DNA of 64,000 nucleotides from UBA1309 sp047605645 (GTDB lineage Bacteria > Bacteroidota > Bacteroidia > Bacteroidales > Dysgonomonadaceae). A program made the position numbers and the translations under genes. The DNA lies in contig JASGFJ010000005.1 of NCBI GenBank assembly GCA_047605645.1, positions 1 through 64,000 on the forward strand. The letters are read 5' to 3'. This document shows positions 54,774 through 64,000 of this stretch, one piece after another; within the stretch, counting starts at the first letter, position 1, and each line of letters starts with the position of its first letter. The notes below the pieces were generated by a model. That model ran no database searches. It saw nothing but the letters and a program-made list of their open reading frames with translations, and was not told the DNA's origin.

Positions 54774-56087
54774 ATGAAGCTATTACACAAAAACATTTGG
54801 GTAAAGGTAATCATTTTATCTGTGACTGCCATTTGTTTTGGTATTGGCTTTTTCATGCTCAACCACATAAACCTGGAAAGGAAACGATGGTCTGCCTCTA
54901 TTTTCGATTTTGTGCCGCCTCAATCGGATGTCCTTATCTACGGAAAAAGTCTGCATTGTTGTGATTCTTTTATTTCTTTGCCAAAGGCATACAAAGACTT
55001 GTTCGACAAATTGCCTGAGGAACAGTCCTCTCTTCTAATACCGCAAAATGACGATTTTCTTATTTTACAAAAAAATCATTCAATGCCGGATGATAAACTA
55101 AGGCATTTACTTGAAAATCGAATATTTACTGCCGGGCTAAGCAGAAGCAAAACCATTGATGGTATCCGTTACTTGTTTTTTCAGAACAGAGAGGGATGTT
55201 TTTTTTGCTGTACTTTCATTAATGGTATTTTTATCGGAAGCTATAACTTTCAGGTAGTGGTGGCATCAGTGAAAGCCTTCACAGGAAAGAACAACCTGCA
55301 ATTTTCTCCGGAAGTATACAGCAATCTGGAGAAAATGGTGTTACAAAAAAGTCCGGTAGTCATTTCTCGTAACGGAACCAATATATATGCTTTTAATTTA
55401 TGGAAAGACATAGGAGTCGTGAATATAAAAGGGGTTGATTTTCAAAACATAAACATAAAATCAAAAAATTCATTCAATAACCGGTTGTTAACAGACTCAC
55501 TGACATCAGTGTCTTATGCCGACCACATATATTTACCTTTTAACTCCTCTATTCGGGCAATGCTTAAAGGCAATAGCTATCAATTGGGATTTTTGCATCG
55601 GAATGAATTGAAACAAGTGCAATTGTATCCTCTTCAAACAAATCTATCAGTGATTGATACCTTGATGAATAACCAGAAAGTCAGTCTTGGAAATGGCTTG
55701 CCTTTCGCATCGCATGCCGGGAAATACCATCTGTATAAAGCAGATTTATTGATGGAAAAAGATACCTTAAAAGATGCTCTTTCTCCAATCTACTGGACAC
55801 AGTGGAAAGATAACATTATCCTTTCTTCCGATATTGTGGGATTGGTACGTTATATACGCATAAAAGACAATAATTCAGATTGTTATATCAGAGAAAACGT
55901 TTTTTTATCGCATATTCAAAACAATCCGGTTCGATTTGATTATTCACGAAATATAAACCTGGCAGATATTCCTCTTTTCAACGAAACACTTCTAAAGCTC
56001 CTGAATATGAATCCGGGAGAGGGGCTTATTTCTTATCATAACGACCATGGATTTTGTACATTCGATGGGTGTTTCAAATTCCAGTGA
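54774..56087 (+). CDS. Membrane-anchored protein of unknown function
   Basis: 437 residues. One N-terminal membrane segment (about 7-30, VKVIILSVTAICFGIGFFML) then a large soluble part, probably periplasmic, with FVPPQSDVLIYGKSL near the start and GLISYHNDHGFCTFDGCFKF at the end. I recognise no domain. It is divergent from the GldF-GldG gene and upstream of mscL, about 95 bases apart. Confidence 0.7.
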   Translation: MKLLHKNIWVKVIILSVTAICFGIGFFMLNHINLERKRWSASIFDFVPPQSDVLIYGKSLHCCDSFISLPKAYKDLFDKLPEEQSSLLIPQNDDFLILQKNHSMPDDKLRHLLENRIFTAGLSRSKTIDGIRYLFFQNREGCFFCCTFINGIFIGSYNFQVVVASVKAFTGKNNLQFSPEVYSNLEKMVLQKSPVVISRNGTNIYAFNLWKDIGVVNIKGVDFQNINIKSKNSFNNRLLTDSLTSVSYADHIYLPFNSSIRAMLKGNSYQLGFLHRNELKQVQLYPLQTNLSVIDTLMNNQKVSLGNGLPFASHAGKYHLYKADLLMEKDTLKDALSPIYWTQWKDNIILSSDIVGLVRYIRIKDNNSDCYIRENVFLSHIQNNPVRFDYSRNINLADIPLFNETLLKLLNMNPGEGLISYHNDHGFCTFDGCFKFQ

Positions 56088-56181
56088 AAATATACGTTTA
56101 AAAATTTATATTTATCCAGGTATTTAGTAAGGCAAATATACTTTTTATTACTTTTGGGCTTGAAAAAATAAAACAAAAACT

Positions 56182-56613
56182 ATGAGCAAAACTTTGTCTG
56201 AATTAAAAGAATTTATGTTGCGTGGCAACGTTGTAGATTTGGCTGTCGGTGTCATTATAGGAGGTGCCTTCGGAAAAATAGTATCTTCTCTTGTTAGCGA
56301 TGTGATTATGCCCCCAATCGGAGTGATCTTAGGCGGCGTGAATTTTACCGATCTGAAAATTGTATTAAAAGACGCTGCTGTGGATGCTGCCGGAACTAAA
56401 ATACCGGAAGTCGCAATTAATTACGGAACATTCCTACAAACCGTATTCGATTTTATTATCATTTCTGTTGTTATTTTCTTTGCTATCAAAGGAATGAACT
56501 CTTTGTCGAGAAAGAAAAAAGAAGATCCGGCTCCCGCTCCTGCAGAACCTGTAATCACAAAAGACCAGGAATTACTCGCAGAAATCAGAGATTTACTCAA
56601 AAGCAAACAATAA
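56182..56613 (+). CDS. mscL: Large-conductance mechanosensitive channel
   Basis: 143 residues. FMLRGNVVDLAVGVIIGGAF is the pore-lining first helix; the second helix is DFIIISVVIFFAIKGMN, followed by a charged C-terminal bundle. A homopentameric safety valve in the inner membrane. Ends in a terminator. Confidence 0.95.
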   Translation: MSKTLSELKEFMLRGNVVDLAVGVIIGGAFGKIVSSLVSDVIMPPIGVILGGVNFTDLKIVLKDAAVDAAGTKIPEVAINYGTFLQTVFDFIIISVVIFFAIKGMNSLSRKKKEDPAPAPAEPVITKDQELLAEIRDLLKSKQ

Positions 56614-56631
56614 TATTGCTTTCTTACATTC

Positions 56632-56670
56632 ATAAAGCAGTCGGAATCTCTAATTCGACTGCTTTATTTG
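56632..56670 (+). terminator. Terminator of mscL
   Basis: ATAAAGCAGTCG pairs with CGACTGCTTTAT, then TTGTCC; the T-run is short. Confidence 0.75.
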
Positions 56671-56822
56671 TCCTATAAGTTGTTAAATAAAAGCAATTTA
56701 TAATATATACCACCGGATTGATAGATAACGCATGAGGTTAATTATTATAAATATGATTGGAGCGAATAGTTAAAAAATTTATTTTTGTTCTTCTGTGTAT
56801 GTAAATTGGTCAATCTCAACAG

Positions 56823-57794
56823 ATGAAGAAAAAAGTATATTTTCGGTATAATCCTCAAACCTTAACCTATGAAAGAGTGTATCCGAGCCGAAAAGAAAGG
56901 ATTTTCGCTCTACTGAGGCATTTGGGAATCGGTGTTTTTATAGGGTATGCCGTTTTTGGCCTTTTGTTGTATTTTGCAGACTCTCCCAAAGAGAAATTAC
57001 TGAGAAAACAAAACAAATTATTATCTACTCAATACGAAGTATTATCGCAACAGCTCGATGAAGTATCTAGTGTACTGACTGATATGGAGCAAAGAGATGA
57101 TAATCTTTATAGAGCTATTTTTCATGCCGAGCCAATTTCATCCTCTATCCGAAATGCAGAATCCAGTCGGAATGACAAATATCAGTATTTACAGGATGTC
57201 TCCGGGGCTGAATTGATTATTCAATCGTCAAAAAAACTCGACCTGATATCCAGAAAACTTTATATCCAATCAAAATCTTTTGACGAAGTTTTGAATCTGG
57301 CCAAACAGCAACACAATCGAATTGAATGTATTCCCAGTATTCAACCTGTTGCCAATAAAAACTTAAAAGAAGTAGCATCCGGATACGGCAACCGGATAGA
57401 TCCTATTTATGGAACCAGAAGATTTCATGCCGGAATGGATTTTACATCCAATATCGGAACCCCGGTCTATGCTACAGGCAAAGGGAAAGTAATTCACGCC
57501 GATTGGAAACAAGGATATGGAAAATGTATTATTATAGACCATGGATATGGGTATGAAACTTTGTATGGGCATCTCAGTGATTATAAAATACGTGACGGCC
57601 AGACTGTAACACGAGGACAACTAATTGGTTTAGTCGGAAATACAGGAAAATCAACCGGTCCGCATTTGCATTATGAGGTGCACGTGGGAGGGAAACCGGA
57701 CAATCCGGCCAAATATTATTTCATGGATCTTACTCCGAAAGAATATGACAAAATGTTGCAAATTGCAGCAAATCATGGTCGGGTGATGGATTAA
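56823..57794 (+). CDS. M23 family metallopeptidase (LytM-type), membrane-anchored
   Basis: 323 residues: membrane segment (about 32-52), coiled coil (about 60-95), and a LytM domain (about 190-300) with HAGMD near 201 and HLHYEV near 279, the zinc ligands. It cleaves peptide cross-links in peptidoglycan or activates amidases. The MerR gene follows after 33 bases. In other Bacteroidales an M23 gene and a MerR gene adjoin alaS, as I recall; here alaS is far away. Confidence 0.92.
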   Translation: MKKKVYFRYNPQTLTYERVYPSRKERIFALLRHLGIGVFIGYAVFGLLLYFADSPKEKLLRKQNKLLSTQYEVLSQQLDEVSSVLTDMEQRDDNLYRAIFHAEPISSSIRNAESSRNDKYQYLQDVSGAELIIQSSKKLDLISRKLYIQSKSFDEVLNLAKQQHNRIECIPSIQPVANKNLKEVASGYGNRIDPIYGTRRFHAGMDFTSNIGTPVYATGKGKVIHADWKQGYGKCIIIDHGYGYETLYGHLSDYKIRDGQTVTRGQLIGLVGNTGKSTGPHLHYEVHVGGKPDNPAKYYFMDLTPKEYDKMLQIAANHGRVMD

Positions 57795-57827
57795 AGTTGT
57801 TATATTTGAAATGAAATTAAAAATCAC

Positions 57828-58160
57828 ATGATTGATTTTGATAAGGACTCTCGTTTGTATTATTCTATAAAAGAAGTGGCTGCTCATTTTGACGTCAATG
57901 AGTCGCTGCTGCGTTATTGGGAAAAAGAATTCTCCGTAATTAATCCTCGTAAAACCAAAGGAGGAACCAGGCAATACTCAAAATCGGATATAGAAACAAT
58001 TAAAATGGTGTATCACTTGCTGAAAGAGCAAGGGCTGACGATTGAAGGAGCTAAACAGAAACTTAAAACCAACAAAGACGATTATCAAAAAAAATCTTCT
58101 GTATTAATCCGGTTGGAAGCCATTCGAAAAGAGCTGGACGATTTGATTAATGAACTCTAG
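57828..58160 (+). CDS. MerR family transcriptional regulator
   Basis: 110 residues. The winged helix YYSIKEVAAHFDVNESLLRYWEKEF occupies residues 11-35 and GGTRQYSKSDIETI follows; there is only a short coiled coil and no effector domain. Likely dimeric DNA-binding protein, co-transcribed with the M23 peptidase. The target is unknown. Confidence 0.88.
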   Translation: MIDFDKDSRLYYSIKEVAAHFDVNESLLRYWEKEFSVINPRKTKGGTRQYSKSDIETIKMVYHLLKEQGLTIEGAKQKLKTNKDDYQKKSSVLIRLEAIRKELDDLINEL

Positions 58161-58334
58161 ATTTTTACATTTCATCCATTGACATTTTTTACAATCAATT
58201 AAATTCAAAGACTCTTCTTGTCTACATATATGGCGTCTAACACTATTTTGTAACAGAATATTCATCGCTTTATTGAACTATCTTGAGCGTTTTTGTTTTT
58301 AATTTATCTCATAAATCATTTATAAACGGAAATT

Positions 58335-60392
58335 ATGCCTATTAAAAATTTTTATCTTTTATTTGTCGCTGTTTTATTATCGCCATTTTTATGTGCACAA
58401 GCACCAAGTGGTTACTACAATTCCGCGTCCGGAAAAAGTAGTGCTGAACTGAAAACAGCCATGTATCAAATCATACATACCCATACATCCATCAGCTATG
58501 GAGAAATCTGGGACGCATATCAAAAGACAGATTTGCGTCCTGATGGAAAAATCTGGGATATCTATACGGATATACCGAACGGTACACCGACATATTCCTT
58601 TTCATTTGGTAGTAATCAATGCGGTACCTATTCTAAAGAAGGAGATTGCTACAACAGAGAGCATTCTTTTCCGAAAAGCTGGTTTGGTGGAGAAGTTTTT
58701 CCCATGTATACAGATTTGTTTCATATCTATCCAACAGACGGTTATGTCAACAATATGCGAAGCAATTATCCATACGGTGAAGTTGGAACGGCCTCTTACA
58801 CCTCAAGCAATGGTTCGAAATTAGGTCAGAACACAACAACCGGATACACCGGAACTGTTTTCGAGCCGATTGATGAGTATAAGGGAGATTTGGCCCGTTC
58901 CTATTTCTACATGGCAACCTGCTATGAAGACAAAATCGCCGGTTGGGCATCCAATACAGATGCAGCTGTTTTATTAGCAGGAAATGCTTATCCGGCATTT
59001 AAAGAATGGATGATTAATTTATTACTGAAATGGAGTAGGGAAGATCCTGTAAGCCAGAAAGAAATCGATCGCAATAATGCTATTTATGGAATTCAAGGAA
59101 ACCGAAACCCTTACATCGACAATCCCAACCTTGCTGAATATATTTGGGGAAATAAGCAATCAAGCCCTTTTGTATTAGATGAACCGGCCATTGCTTTTGC
59201 ATCATCGGATACCATTCATTTCGGCAAAATCGCACCGGAAACATCTTCGTCCCAAACGTATACATTGAAAGTGTACAATATTTCAGACGATATCTCTTTG
59301 GCTGTTTCAGGAACCAATGCTTCTCAATTTACGCTAAGTGTTTCCAATATCACGAATGAAGAAGCAGTGGCAGGAAAAGAGGTTACTGTTACGTATTCTG
59401 CAAATGCAATCAGTAAAGATTCTGCGATGTTGACAATCACAGCAGGAAGTACATCTAAGATTCTTCAATTGGTTGGGCAGGGCTCCAATGAATTTATGGC
59501 ATTATCGGCAACAAATATAAGCTCTAATTCATTTACAGCCAATTGGACAAAATCAGACAACGCAACATCTTATATTTTAGATGTTTATAAAATAGAAAAT
59601 ACAGGATTTCAAAGTCAGGTACTTTTTGATTATGATTTTGCTGATGGAACTTCCGGAATCAAAACAGGAGGCTATACTTCAACAACAGATTTAAGCGGTG
59701 CAATTCGACTGGCCTCAGGCAGCAAATCCGGCTTTATCACGACTCCACCAATCAGTACGTCTCGACAAACAGTTTTTACATTGAATGCCAAACAATATAG
59801 CAACGATACGAATGCACCTATTTACATAAGCGTAGGCAATACAAATATTGATACAGTGTATACAACAAATAGTTTTCAAGACTTTTCTGTAGAAATACCT
59901 GAAAATAGCATGAATGATTCCATTACGCTGAAAGCGTTGAAAGGAGCACGTGTCTACATTAGTTCCATAACGCTGGAAACGTTAGGCAGTGCAACAGAAA
60001 ACATGTCTATCGACGGGTTTCCGGCCAATGTGGGAAATGTACTTTCCTATACAATTAGTAATCTGTCGGCAGACTCGACTTATTATTATACGGTGAAGCC
60101 TGTAGGAGGAACTGATACAGAATCTGAATCAATCATGGTTAAAACCCAAAGTAGTACCTCTGCTATCAATCAGAACACAGCTGGTTCCCTCATTGTATAT
60201 TCAAAAACAAATGGATTGTATGTGGATGGAATCTCTACTCGAAGCAAAATCACTGTTTACGATATAAATGGACAAAATATAAGTGAAACTACTTCCTCTA
60301 AACCTGTATTCATTTCTTTGCTGCGTCGGGGTGTCTTTGTCGTGAGCGTCGATGACGGACAGCTTAAGAAAAATTTCAAAATAATATTGTAA
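58335..60392 (+). CDS. Secreted endonuclease I with T9SS sorting domain
   Basis: 685 residues: signal peptide (1-22), endonuclease I domain (about 25-275) with CYNREHSFPKSWFGG near residue 107 and DLFHIYPTDGYVNNMRSNYP, an immunoglobulin-like region (about 285-385), a fibronectin-type stretch, and a C-terminal type IX sorting domain (ITVYDINGQNISETTSSKP ... KKNFKIIL). The histidine and the magnesium-binding asparagine region of the nuclease are present. It degrades DNA outside the cell for nutrients or biofilm turnover. Ends in a strong terminator. Confidence 0.9.
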   Translation: MPIKNFYLLFVAVLLSPFLCAQAPSGYYNSASGKSSAELKTAMYQIIHTHTSISYGEIWDAYQKTDLRPDGKIWDIYTDIPNGTPTYSFSFGSNQCGTYSKEGDCYNREHSFPKSWFGGEVFPMYTDLFHIYPTDGYVNNMRSNYPYGEVGTASYTSSNGSKLGQNTTTGYTGTVFEPIDEYKGDLARSYFYMATCYEDKIAGWASNTDAAVLLAGNAYPAFKEWMINLLLKWSREDPVSQKEIDRNNAIYGIQGNRNPYIDNPNLAEYIWGNKQSSPFVLDEPAIAFASSDTIHFGKIAPETSSSQTYTLKVYNISDDISLAVSGTNASQFTLSVSNITNEEAVAGKEVTVTYSANAISKDSAMLTITAGSTSKILQLVGQGSNEFMALSATNISSNSFTANWTKSDNATSYILDVYKIENTGFQSQVLFDYDFADGTSGIKTGGYTSTTDLSGAIRLASGSKSGFITTPPISTSRQTVFTLNAKQYSNDTNAPIYISVGNTNIDTVYTTNSFQDFSVEIPENSMNDSITLKALKGARVYISSITLETLGSATENMSIDGFPANVGNVLSYTISNLSADSTYYYTVKPVGGTDTESESIMVKTQSSTSAINQNTAGSLIVYSKTNGLYVDGISTRSKITVYDINGQNISETTSSKPVFISLLRRGVFVVSVDDGQLKKNFKIIL

Positions 60393-60440
60393 ATCTATTC
60401 GAATAACCAATCTGTTTGTTCAGATAGATAAATTCATTTA

Positions 60441-60482
60441 GTGATTCAATTGCCTCATGCAGACCATTGAATCACTTTTTTT
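60441..60482 (+). terminator. Terminator of the endonuclease gene
   Basis: GTGATTCAAT pairs perfectly with ATTGAATCAC, then seven T. Confidence 0.9.
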
Positions 60483-60547
60483 ATACCTCAAATTGTAGAA
60501 TTCACCCCCGTCGGAATGTCCGAAGCGGAGCTATTAAAAAATAATTG

Positions 60548-60555
60548 TATTTTTG
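60548..60555 (+). promoter_or_regulatory. -7 box of the DUF59-lpxH-GNAT operon
   Basis: TATTTTTG matches TAnnTTTG. Transcription would start near 60562, after the upstream in-frame ATG at 60545, so the DUF59 protein is likely to start at 60620. Confidence 0.5.
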
Positions 60556-60619
60556 TGTAACCAAAATGAACAGAATGGAACTGTTTGGGTTTATCTTGAA
60601 AACAAATATTGAAAAGAAA

Positions 60620-60937
60620 ATGAAAGAAGAACTTTTAAAAATAGAAGAAGATATTGTCAAAATGCTAAAAACGGTGTATGATCCGGAAATACCGGTCAAT
60701 ATATATGATTTGGGGCTTATTTACAATGTGGACATAGACGAAGAGAAAAATGTGACTGTAGATATGACGCTTACCGCACCGAATTGTCCTGCCGCCGACT
60801 TCATTATGGAAGATGTACGCCTGAAGCTGGAATCTATTAAAGACATTAAAAACGTGATAGTCAATCTGGTTTTTGAACCAATGTGGGGCAAAGAGATGAT
60901 GAGTGAAGAGGCGAAACTGGAATTAGGATTCTTGTAA
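60620..60937 (+). CDS. DUF59 (MIP18-like) iron-sulfur assembly protein
   Basis: 105 residues from the ATG at 60620 (MKEELLKIEEDIVKMLKTVY). DPEIPVNIYDLGLIYNVDI and LTAPNCPAADFI are the family motifs, with the single conserved cysteine. Bacterial members help assemble or deliver iron-sulfur clusters. Followed by lpxH after 9 bases. Confidence 0.9.
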   Translation: MKEELLKIEEDIVKMLKTVYDPEIPVNIYDLGLIYNVDIDEEKNVTVDMTLTAPNCPAADFIMEDVRLKLESIKDIKNVIVNLVFEPMWGKEMMSEEAKLELGFL

Positions 60938-60946
60938 TTATTGTAA

Positions 60947-61774
60947 ATGGAAATTCCTGCTAATAAAAAAGTCTATTTCTTATCTGACGCTCATTTGGGT
61001 ACCCCTTTTCATTCCGCAAAACCGACGGCGACACCTCCGGTTATTGCTCTTCCCAATCGAAAGATATCCAAGCACAAACCCGTTTGCCACGAAATAGAGA
61101 AGAAAATTTGCCGATGGTTTGACGAAGTGAAAAAAGATGCTCATGCCATTTTCCTGATGGGTGATCTTTTCGACTATTGGTTTGAATATAAAACGGTAGT
61201 TCCCAGAGGATTTACACGATTTTTAGGAAAAGTATCCGAACTGACAGATATGGGTATTGAAATCCACTTTTTCATCGGGAATCATGATATCTGGCTAACG
61301 GACTATTTCGAAGCCGAATGCGGCATGATCGTTCATCGGGAACCTTTGGTTAAAGAAATAGGAGGAAAAAAGTTTTTTCTGGCTCATGGAGATGGCCTGG
61401 GAGACGATTCCAAATCATTCATGTTGATACGCAAGCTTTTTCACAGCGAAATTTGCCGGAAAATGTTTGCTGCTATTCATCCCCGGTGGACAGTCGCTTT
61501 TGCTCACAAATGGGCGCAACATAGCCGGGCAACCGGCGAAATGGTAGATTATCTGGGCGAAGACAAAGAACACCTGGTTATTTTTTCAAAAAAGCACCTC
61601 CAGGTGGCCCCTAACATCAATTTCTTTGTCTTCGGACATCGCCACATCATGCTCGATTTAATGATTGCATCCCAATCCAGAGTAATCATTCTTGGCGACT
61701 GGATTCGTTTTTTCTCTTATGGTGTGTTTGACGGAGAAAATTTTTCATTAGAAATGTTCGAAAATGAAGATTAA
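60947..61774 (+). CDS. lpxH: UDP-2,3-diacylglucosamine diphosphatase
   Basis: 275 residues. Metallophosphoesterase motifs in order: DAHLG, GDLFDYW, GNHD, HGDG, GHRH. It cleaves UDP-diacylglucosamine to lipid X in lipid A synthesis, at the inner face of the inner membrane. Second gene of the DUF59 operon, with a 5-base gap to the GNAT gene. Confidence 0.9.
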   Translation: MEIPANKKVYFLSDAHLGTPFHSAKPTATPPVIALPNRKISKHKPVCHEIEKKICRWFDEVKKDAHAIFLMGDLFDYWFEYKTVVPRGFTRFLGKVSELTDMGIEIHFFIGNHDIWLTDYFEAECGMIVHREPLVKEIGGKKFFLAHGDGLGDDSKSFMLIRKLFHSEICRKMFAAIHPRWTVAFAHKWAQHSRATGEMVDYLGEDKEHLVIFSKKHLQVAPNINFFVFGHRHIMLDLMIASQSRVIILGDWIRFFSYGVFDGENFSLEMFENED

Positions 61775-61779
61775 CAGAG

Positions 61780-62295
61780 ATGAATATTGAAGAAATTGCT
61801 ATTTGGGAAGTAACACCAGAAAAGATTCCGGAAATTGTGAAAATCGCCCGGGAAGTATGGCCAATCACTTTTGGTGATATTCTTACTTCGGAACAGATTG
61901 ATTACATGATGAATAGGATGTATAGTGAAGAATCTCTATTAAACCAATTGCTGCATCAAAATCATCGGTATTTTTTGGCCGGTTTTCAAGACGAATATTG
62001 GGGATACATTTCGATAGAGCATCATTCTGAAAACTCACACAAAACTAAAATTCATAAAGCATACATCCATTCATCCAAACAAGGTGGCGGAATAGGAAGG
62101 AGGCTTTTTGACTTTGCGGCCAATGAAGCCTTGAAGAATGGAGATAAAGCAATTTACCTGAATGTCAATAAATACAATACAAAAGCAATCGCTTTTTATG
62201 AAAAATATGGTATGAGCAATGTCAAAAGCGAAATCATAGATATTGGAAACGGGTATATTATGGATGATTTCGTCTATGAAAAGTTACTGAAGTAG
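61780..62295 (+). CDS. GNAT family N-acetyltransferase
   Basis: 171 residues. The acetyl-CoA loop is SSKQGGGIGRRLFDFAA, and YNTKAIAFYEKYGM is the typical C-terminal motif. Last gene of the lpxH operon. The substrate (small molecule or protein) is unknown. Confidence 0.85.
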   Translation: MNIEEIAIWEVTPEKIPEIVKIAREVWPITFGDILTSEQIDYMMNRMYSEESLLNQLLHQNHRYFLAGFQDEYWGYISIEHHSENSHKTKIHKAYIHSSKQGGGIGRRLFDFAANEALKNGDKAIYLNVNKYNTKAIAFYEKYGMSNVKSEIIDIGNGYIMDDFVYEKLLK

Positions 62296-62323
62296 ACACT
62301 ATAAATACCAAAACTCTTACAAC

Positions 62324-63232
62324 ATGAACAATTTTCAAGAACAAAAGCATCAAAAGCATCTCACAAACACAAGGACGATAATCACCCTTGTACTGCTATT
62401 GGTTTGTCTGTCTTTTACAGCGAATGCCCAACCAATGACCACGGATTTGGGAAGCATGTTCTATTTGTCGTCAAAAACAGATTATTATGTCTTTTCAACG
62501 AAGGCAAATATTCATTCTGCTCCGAAAGCAGATTCTCAGATTATAGACCAATTGAAAAGCGGTGAGGCCGTCCAGGTGAAACGGACTTCCATTGATTTTA
62601 ATAATGTATATACAAGCCATGGAATCACTTCTCCATGGGCAGAAATCATGTATACAAGTCCTTCCGGAGAAAAAAGCGGATACATTTGGCTGGCTAATCT
62701 GGCCATATCTGAATTTAAAATTTCAAATAGCCGTTTTTTGCTCGGGATTGATTCAAGAATAACAAAGAAAGCAGATAATAAAAAAAATTATTGCGATTCT
62801 GATTTTAATAAGTACATCTTCAAAGGCTTTGTCAACGATTCTCTTCAGATAACATATTCTTTCTTAGATAATAACTTTGATACATCTTTCAGTGAGATAA
62901 CAATAATGTCGGGCATGGGACTTACCAATCTAAAGAATATCATTCGTTTCGGGACTTTAGGGGAAGCCTGTGGCGTACCTTCCAATTATTACTATTTTGG
63001 TTGGAATGGTCAGAAAATCATACCACTGCCCTCGCGTTATGAAGTCGGTGATGCCGGCTCATTTCATCATTCCGAGAAAATTATTTTTCCAAAGGAGAAA
63101 GGAGGAAAACCCAACACCATCATTAAAATTATTGAAAACTATGAGTTTAATGAAAAGAAAAACGATTATGTGAAAACAGAAAATAAGCGCAAAACATTCT
63201 TTTGGAAGGGCTCAGGATATATTGAGAACTGA
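62324..63232 (+). CDS. SH3-domain secreted protein of unknown function
   Basis: 302 residues: signal peptide (hydrophobic core about 18-35, ending ANAQ), a bacterial SH3 domain (about 50-115, with KANIHSAPKADSQIIDQL), then an unrecognised C-terminal region. Such proteins bind or sense the cell wall. It follows the GNAT gene by 28 bases but is not clearly part of that operon. Confidence 0.75.
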   Translation: MNNFQEQKHQKHLTNTRTIITLVLLLVCLSFTANAQPMTTDLGSMFYLSSKTDYYVFSTKANIHSAPKADSQIIDQLKSGEAVQVKRTSIDFNNVYTSHGITSPWAEIMYTSPSGEKSGYIWLANLAISEFKISNSRFLLGIDSRITKKADNKKNYCDSDFNKYIFKGFVNDSLQITYSFLDNNFDTSFSEITIMSGMGLTNLKNIIRFGTLGEACGVPSNYYYFGWNGQKIIPLPSRYEVGDAGSFHHSEKIIFPKEKGGKPNTIIKIIENYEFNEKKNDYVKTENKRKTFFWKGSGYIEN

Positions 63233-63287
63233 TATTTTTGACTATTTTTATAGGAAATTAGTTGCTTATTTTTTAATAGACTAAATC

Positions 63288-64000
63288 ATGATAGACACTC
63301 AACACCTTGATTTCGTAGATACATCCTTTGCGAACTTAATGTCGAAAAGAATCTTTAATATTCTGCTATTCGCAACCAAATATGATACGTTTATATTGGA
63401 AGACGACGGACGTATTGATGAGCAGATATTTAATGAATACACTTCTCTGAATCTTCGTTACGCACCACGTTTTACACAGGTAACCAGTGAAGAACAGGCC
63501 ATTGAGGCTCTGAATGAGAATCGCTACGAACTTATCATTTATATGCCCAATCTTGACGAGCCGGATGTTCTTCAGATAATGCATCATATCAAAGCCGTTC
63601 ATCCGGATATTCCATTCGTAGTACTGGCTCCCTTTTCGAAGGAATTGATGAAGAGAATCCCGAAGGAAAAATTATCCTTTGTCGATTATGTTTTCAGCTG
63701 GTTGGGTAATTCGGAGTTACTTTTAGCTATCATCAAACTCATTGAAGATTCTATGAATGTCGAGCATGATACCATTGAGGTCGGTGTTCAGGTTATTCTG
63801 CTAGTTGAAGATTCTGTCCGTTTCTATTCATCTGCGCTTCCCATATTATATCGTCTGGTACTTGAAGAATCTATGAATTTTTCGAAGGAAGCCCTCAATG
63901 AGCATCAACAAATGCTTCGCAAACGTGGACGCCCCAAAATTTTGTTTGCGAAAAATTATGAAGAGGCTATAGGACTGTATAACAAGTATAAAGAAAATAT
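63288..64000 (+). CDS. Response-regulator-fused PEP synthase-like protein (3' end cut by window)
   Basis: 237 codons visible, open at the right edge. It begins MIDTQHLDFVDTSFANLMSK and shows a receiver-like domain (ILEDDGRIDEQIFNEYTSLN) and later ILLVEDSVRFYSSALP. This start is familiar from long (about 990-residue) Bacteroidetes proteins that continue into PEP/pyruvate-binding domains of PEP synthase or PPDK type. That extension is outside the window, so the call is from memory. Confidence 0.6.
   Translation, partial: MIDTQHLDFVDTSFANLMSKRIFNILLFATKYDTFILEDDGRIDEQIFNEYTSLNLRYAPRFTQVTSEEQAIEALNENRYELIIYMPNLDEPDVLQIMHHIKAVHPDIPFVVLAPFSKELMKRIPKEKLSFVDYVFSWLGNSELLLAIIKLIEDSMNVEHDTIEVGVQVILLVEDSVRFYSSALPILYRLVLEESMNFSKEALNEHQQMLRKRGRPKILFAKNYEEAIGLYNKYKEN

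Noticed and set aside
60545..60619. Longer DUF59 protein starting at 60545
   Set aside because: The extra 25 residues overlap a -7 box and are not part of the conserved family.
1..64000. CRISPR array, prophage or integrative element
   Set aside because: No regularly spaced repeats, integrase, transposase or phage structural gene was found; only remnants (group II intron, KilA-N fragments) are present.

Overview
The window looks like a chromosomal segment of an anaerobic or microaerophilic Bacteroidales bacterium, perhaps Dysgonomonas- or Paludibacter-like; the genus is a guess. The signs are low GC, Bacteroidetes-type -7 boxes (TAnnTTTG) ahead of several genes, type IX secretion C-terminal domains on secreted enzymes, a GldF/GldG fusion, a DUF4954 protein, HU-like and AraC regulators, and short inverted repeats built on GTTGCATGCAAC. 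Most genes are housekeeping. There is no complete mobile element and no CRISPR array. One tRNA gene (Ser-GGA) is present.

Left part (1-27 kb): a zinc-ribbon/AraC/GyrI regulator with a separate GyrI-like gene; alaS; an acyl-CoA synthetase plus GH25 lysozyme pair; an S41 lipoprotein peptidase; a ketopantoate-reductase-like gene plus AraC gene lying between two 257-bp direct repeats that look identical by eye; secA; a secreted alkaline-phosphatase-superfamily protein; a DUF4105/Lnb-like membrane protein; a PL9 pectate lyase and a GH88 unsaturated-uronyl hydrolase, which together suggest pectin use; OsmC; a nucleoside transporter; an Nramp transporter; a group II intron remnant right behind the Nramp terminator; and a malic enzyme/phosphotransacetylase fusion.

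Middle (27-40 kb): an accessory patch beside tRNA-Ser in which a DUF1778/GNAT toxin-antitoxin pair, with a clear promoter and operator, lies between two 280-bp decayed KilA-N gene fragments. Then come pyrBI with an apparent leader-peptide attenuator, a nitrogen operon (beta-barrel protein, PII, Amt), a phosphohexomutase, bioB with a long leader ORF and a terminator immediately ahead of it, and a dicarboxylate/amino-acid symporter.

Right part (40-64 kb): an HU-like protein; a single polypeptide joining GH18-like, NodB deacetylase and GT2 synthase domains; a dGTPase; a LysE exporter; HflX; DUF4954; flavoredoxin; GldF-GldG; an uncharacterised membrane-anchored protein; MscL; an M23 peptidase with MerR; a T9SS-exported endonuclease I; a DUF59/LpxH/GNAT operon; an SH3 protein; and the start of a response-regulator-fused PEP-synthase-like protein.

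The most interesting unexplained structures are the two apparent transcription attenuators (pyrBI and bioB), the two repeat-bounded cassettes, and the one-protein exopolysaccharide synthase. All calls rest on reading the sequence and on recall of families; no database search was run.
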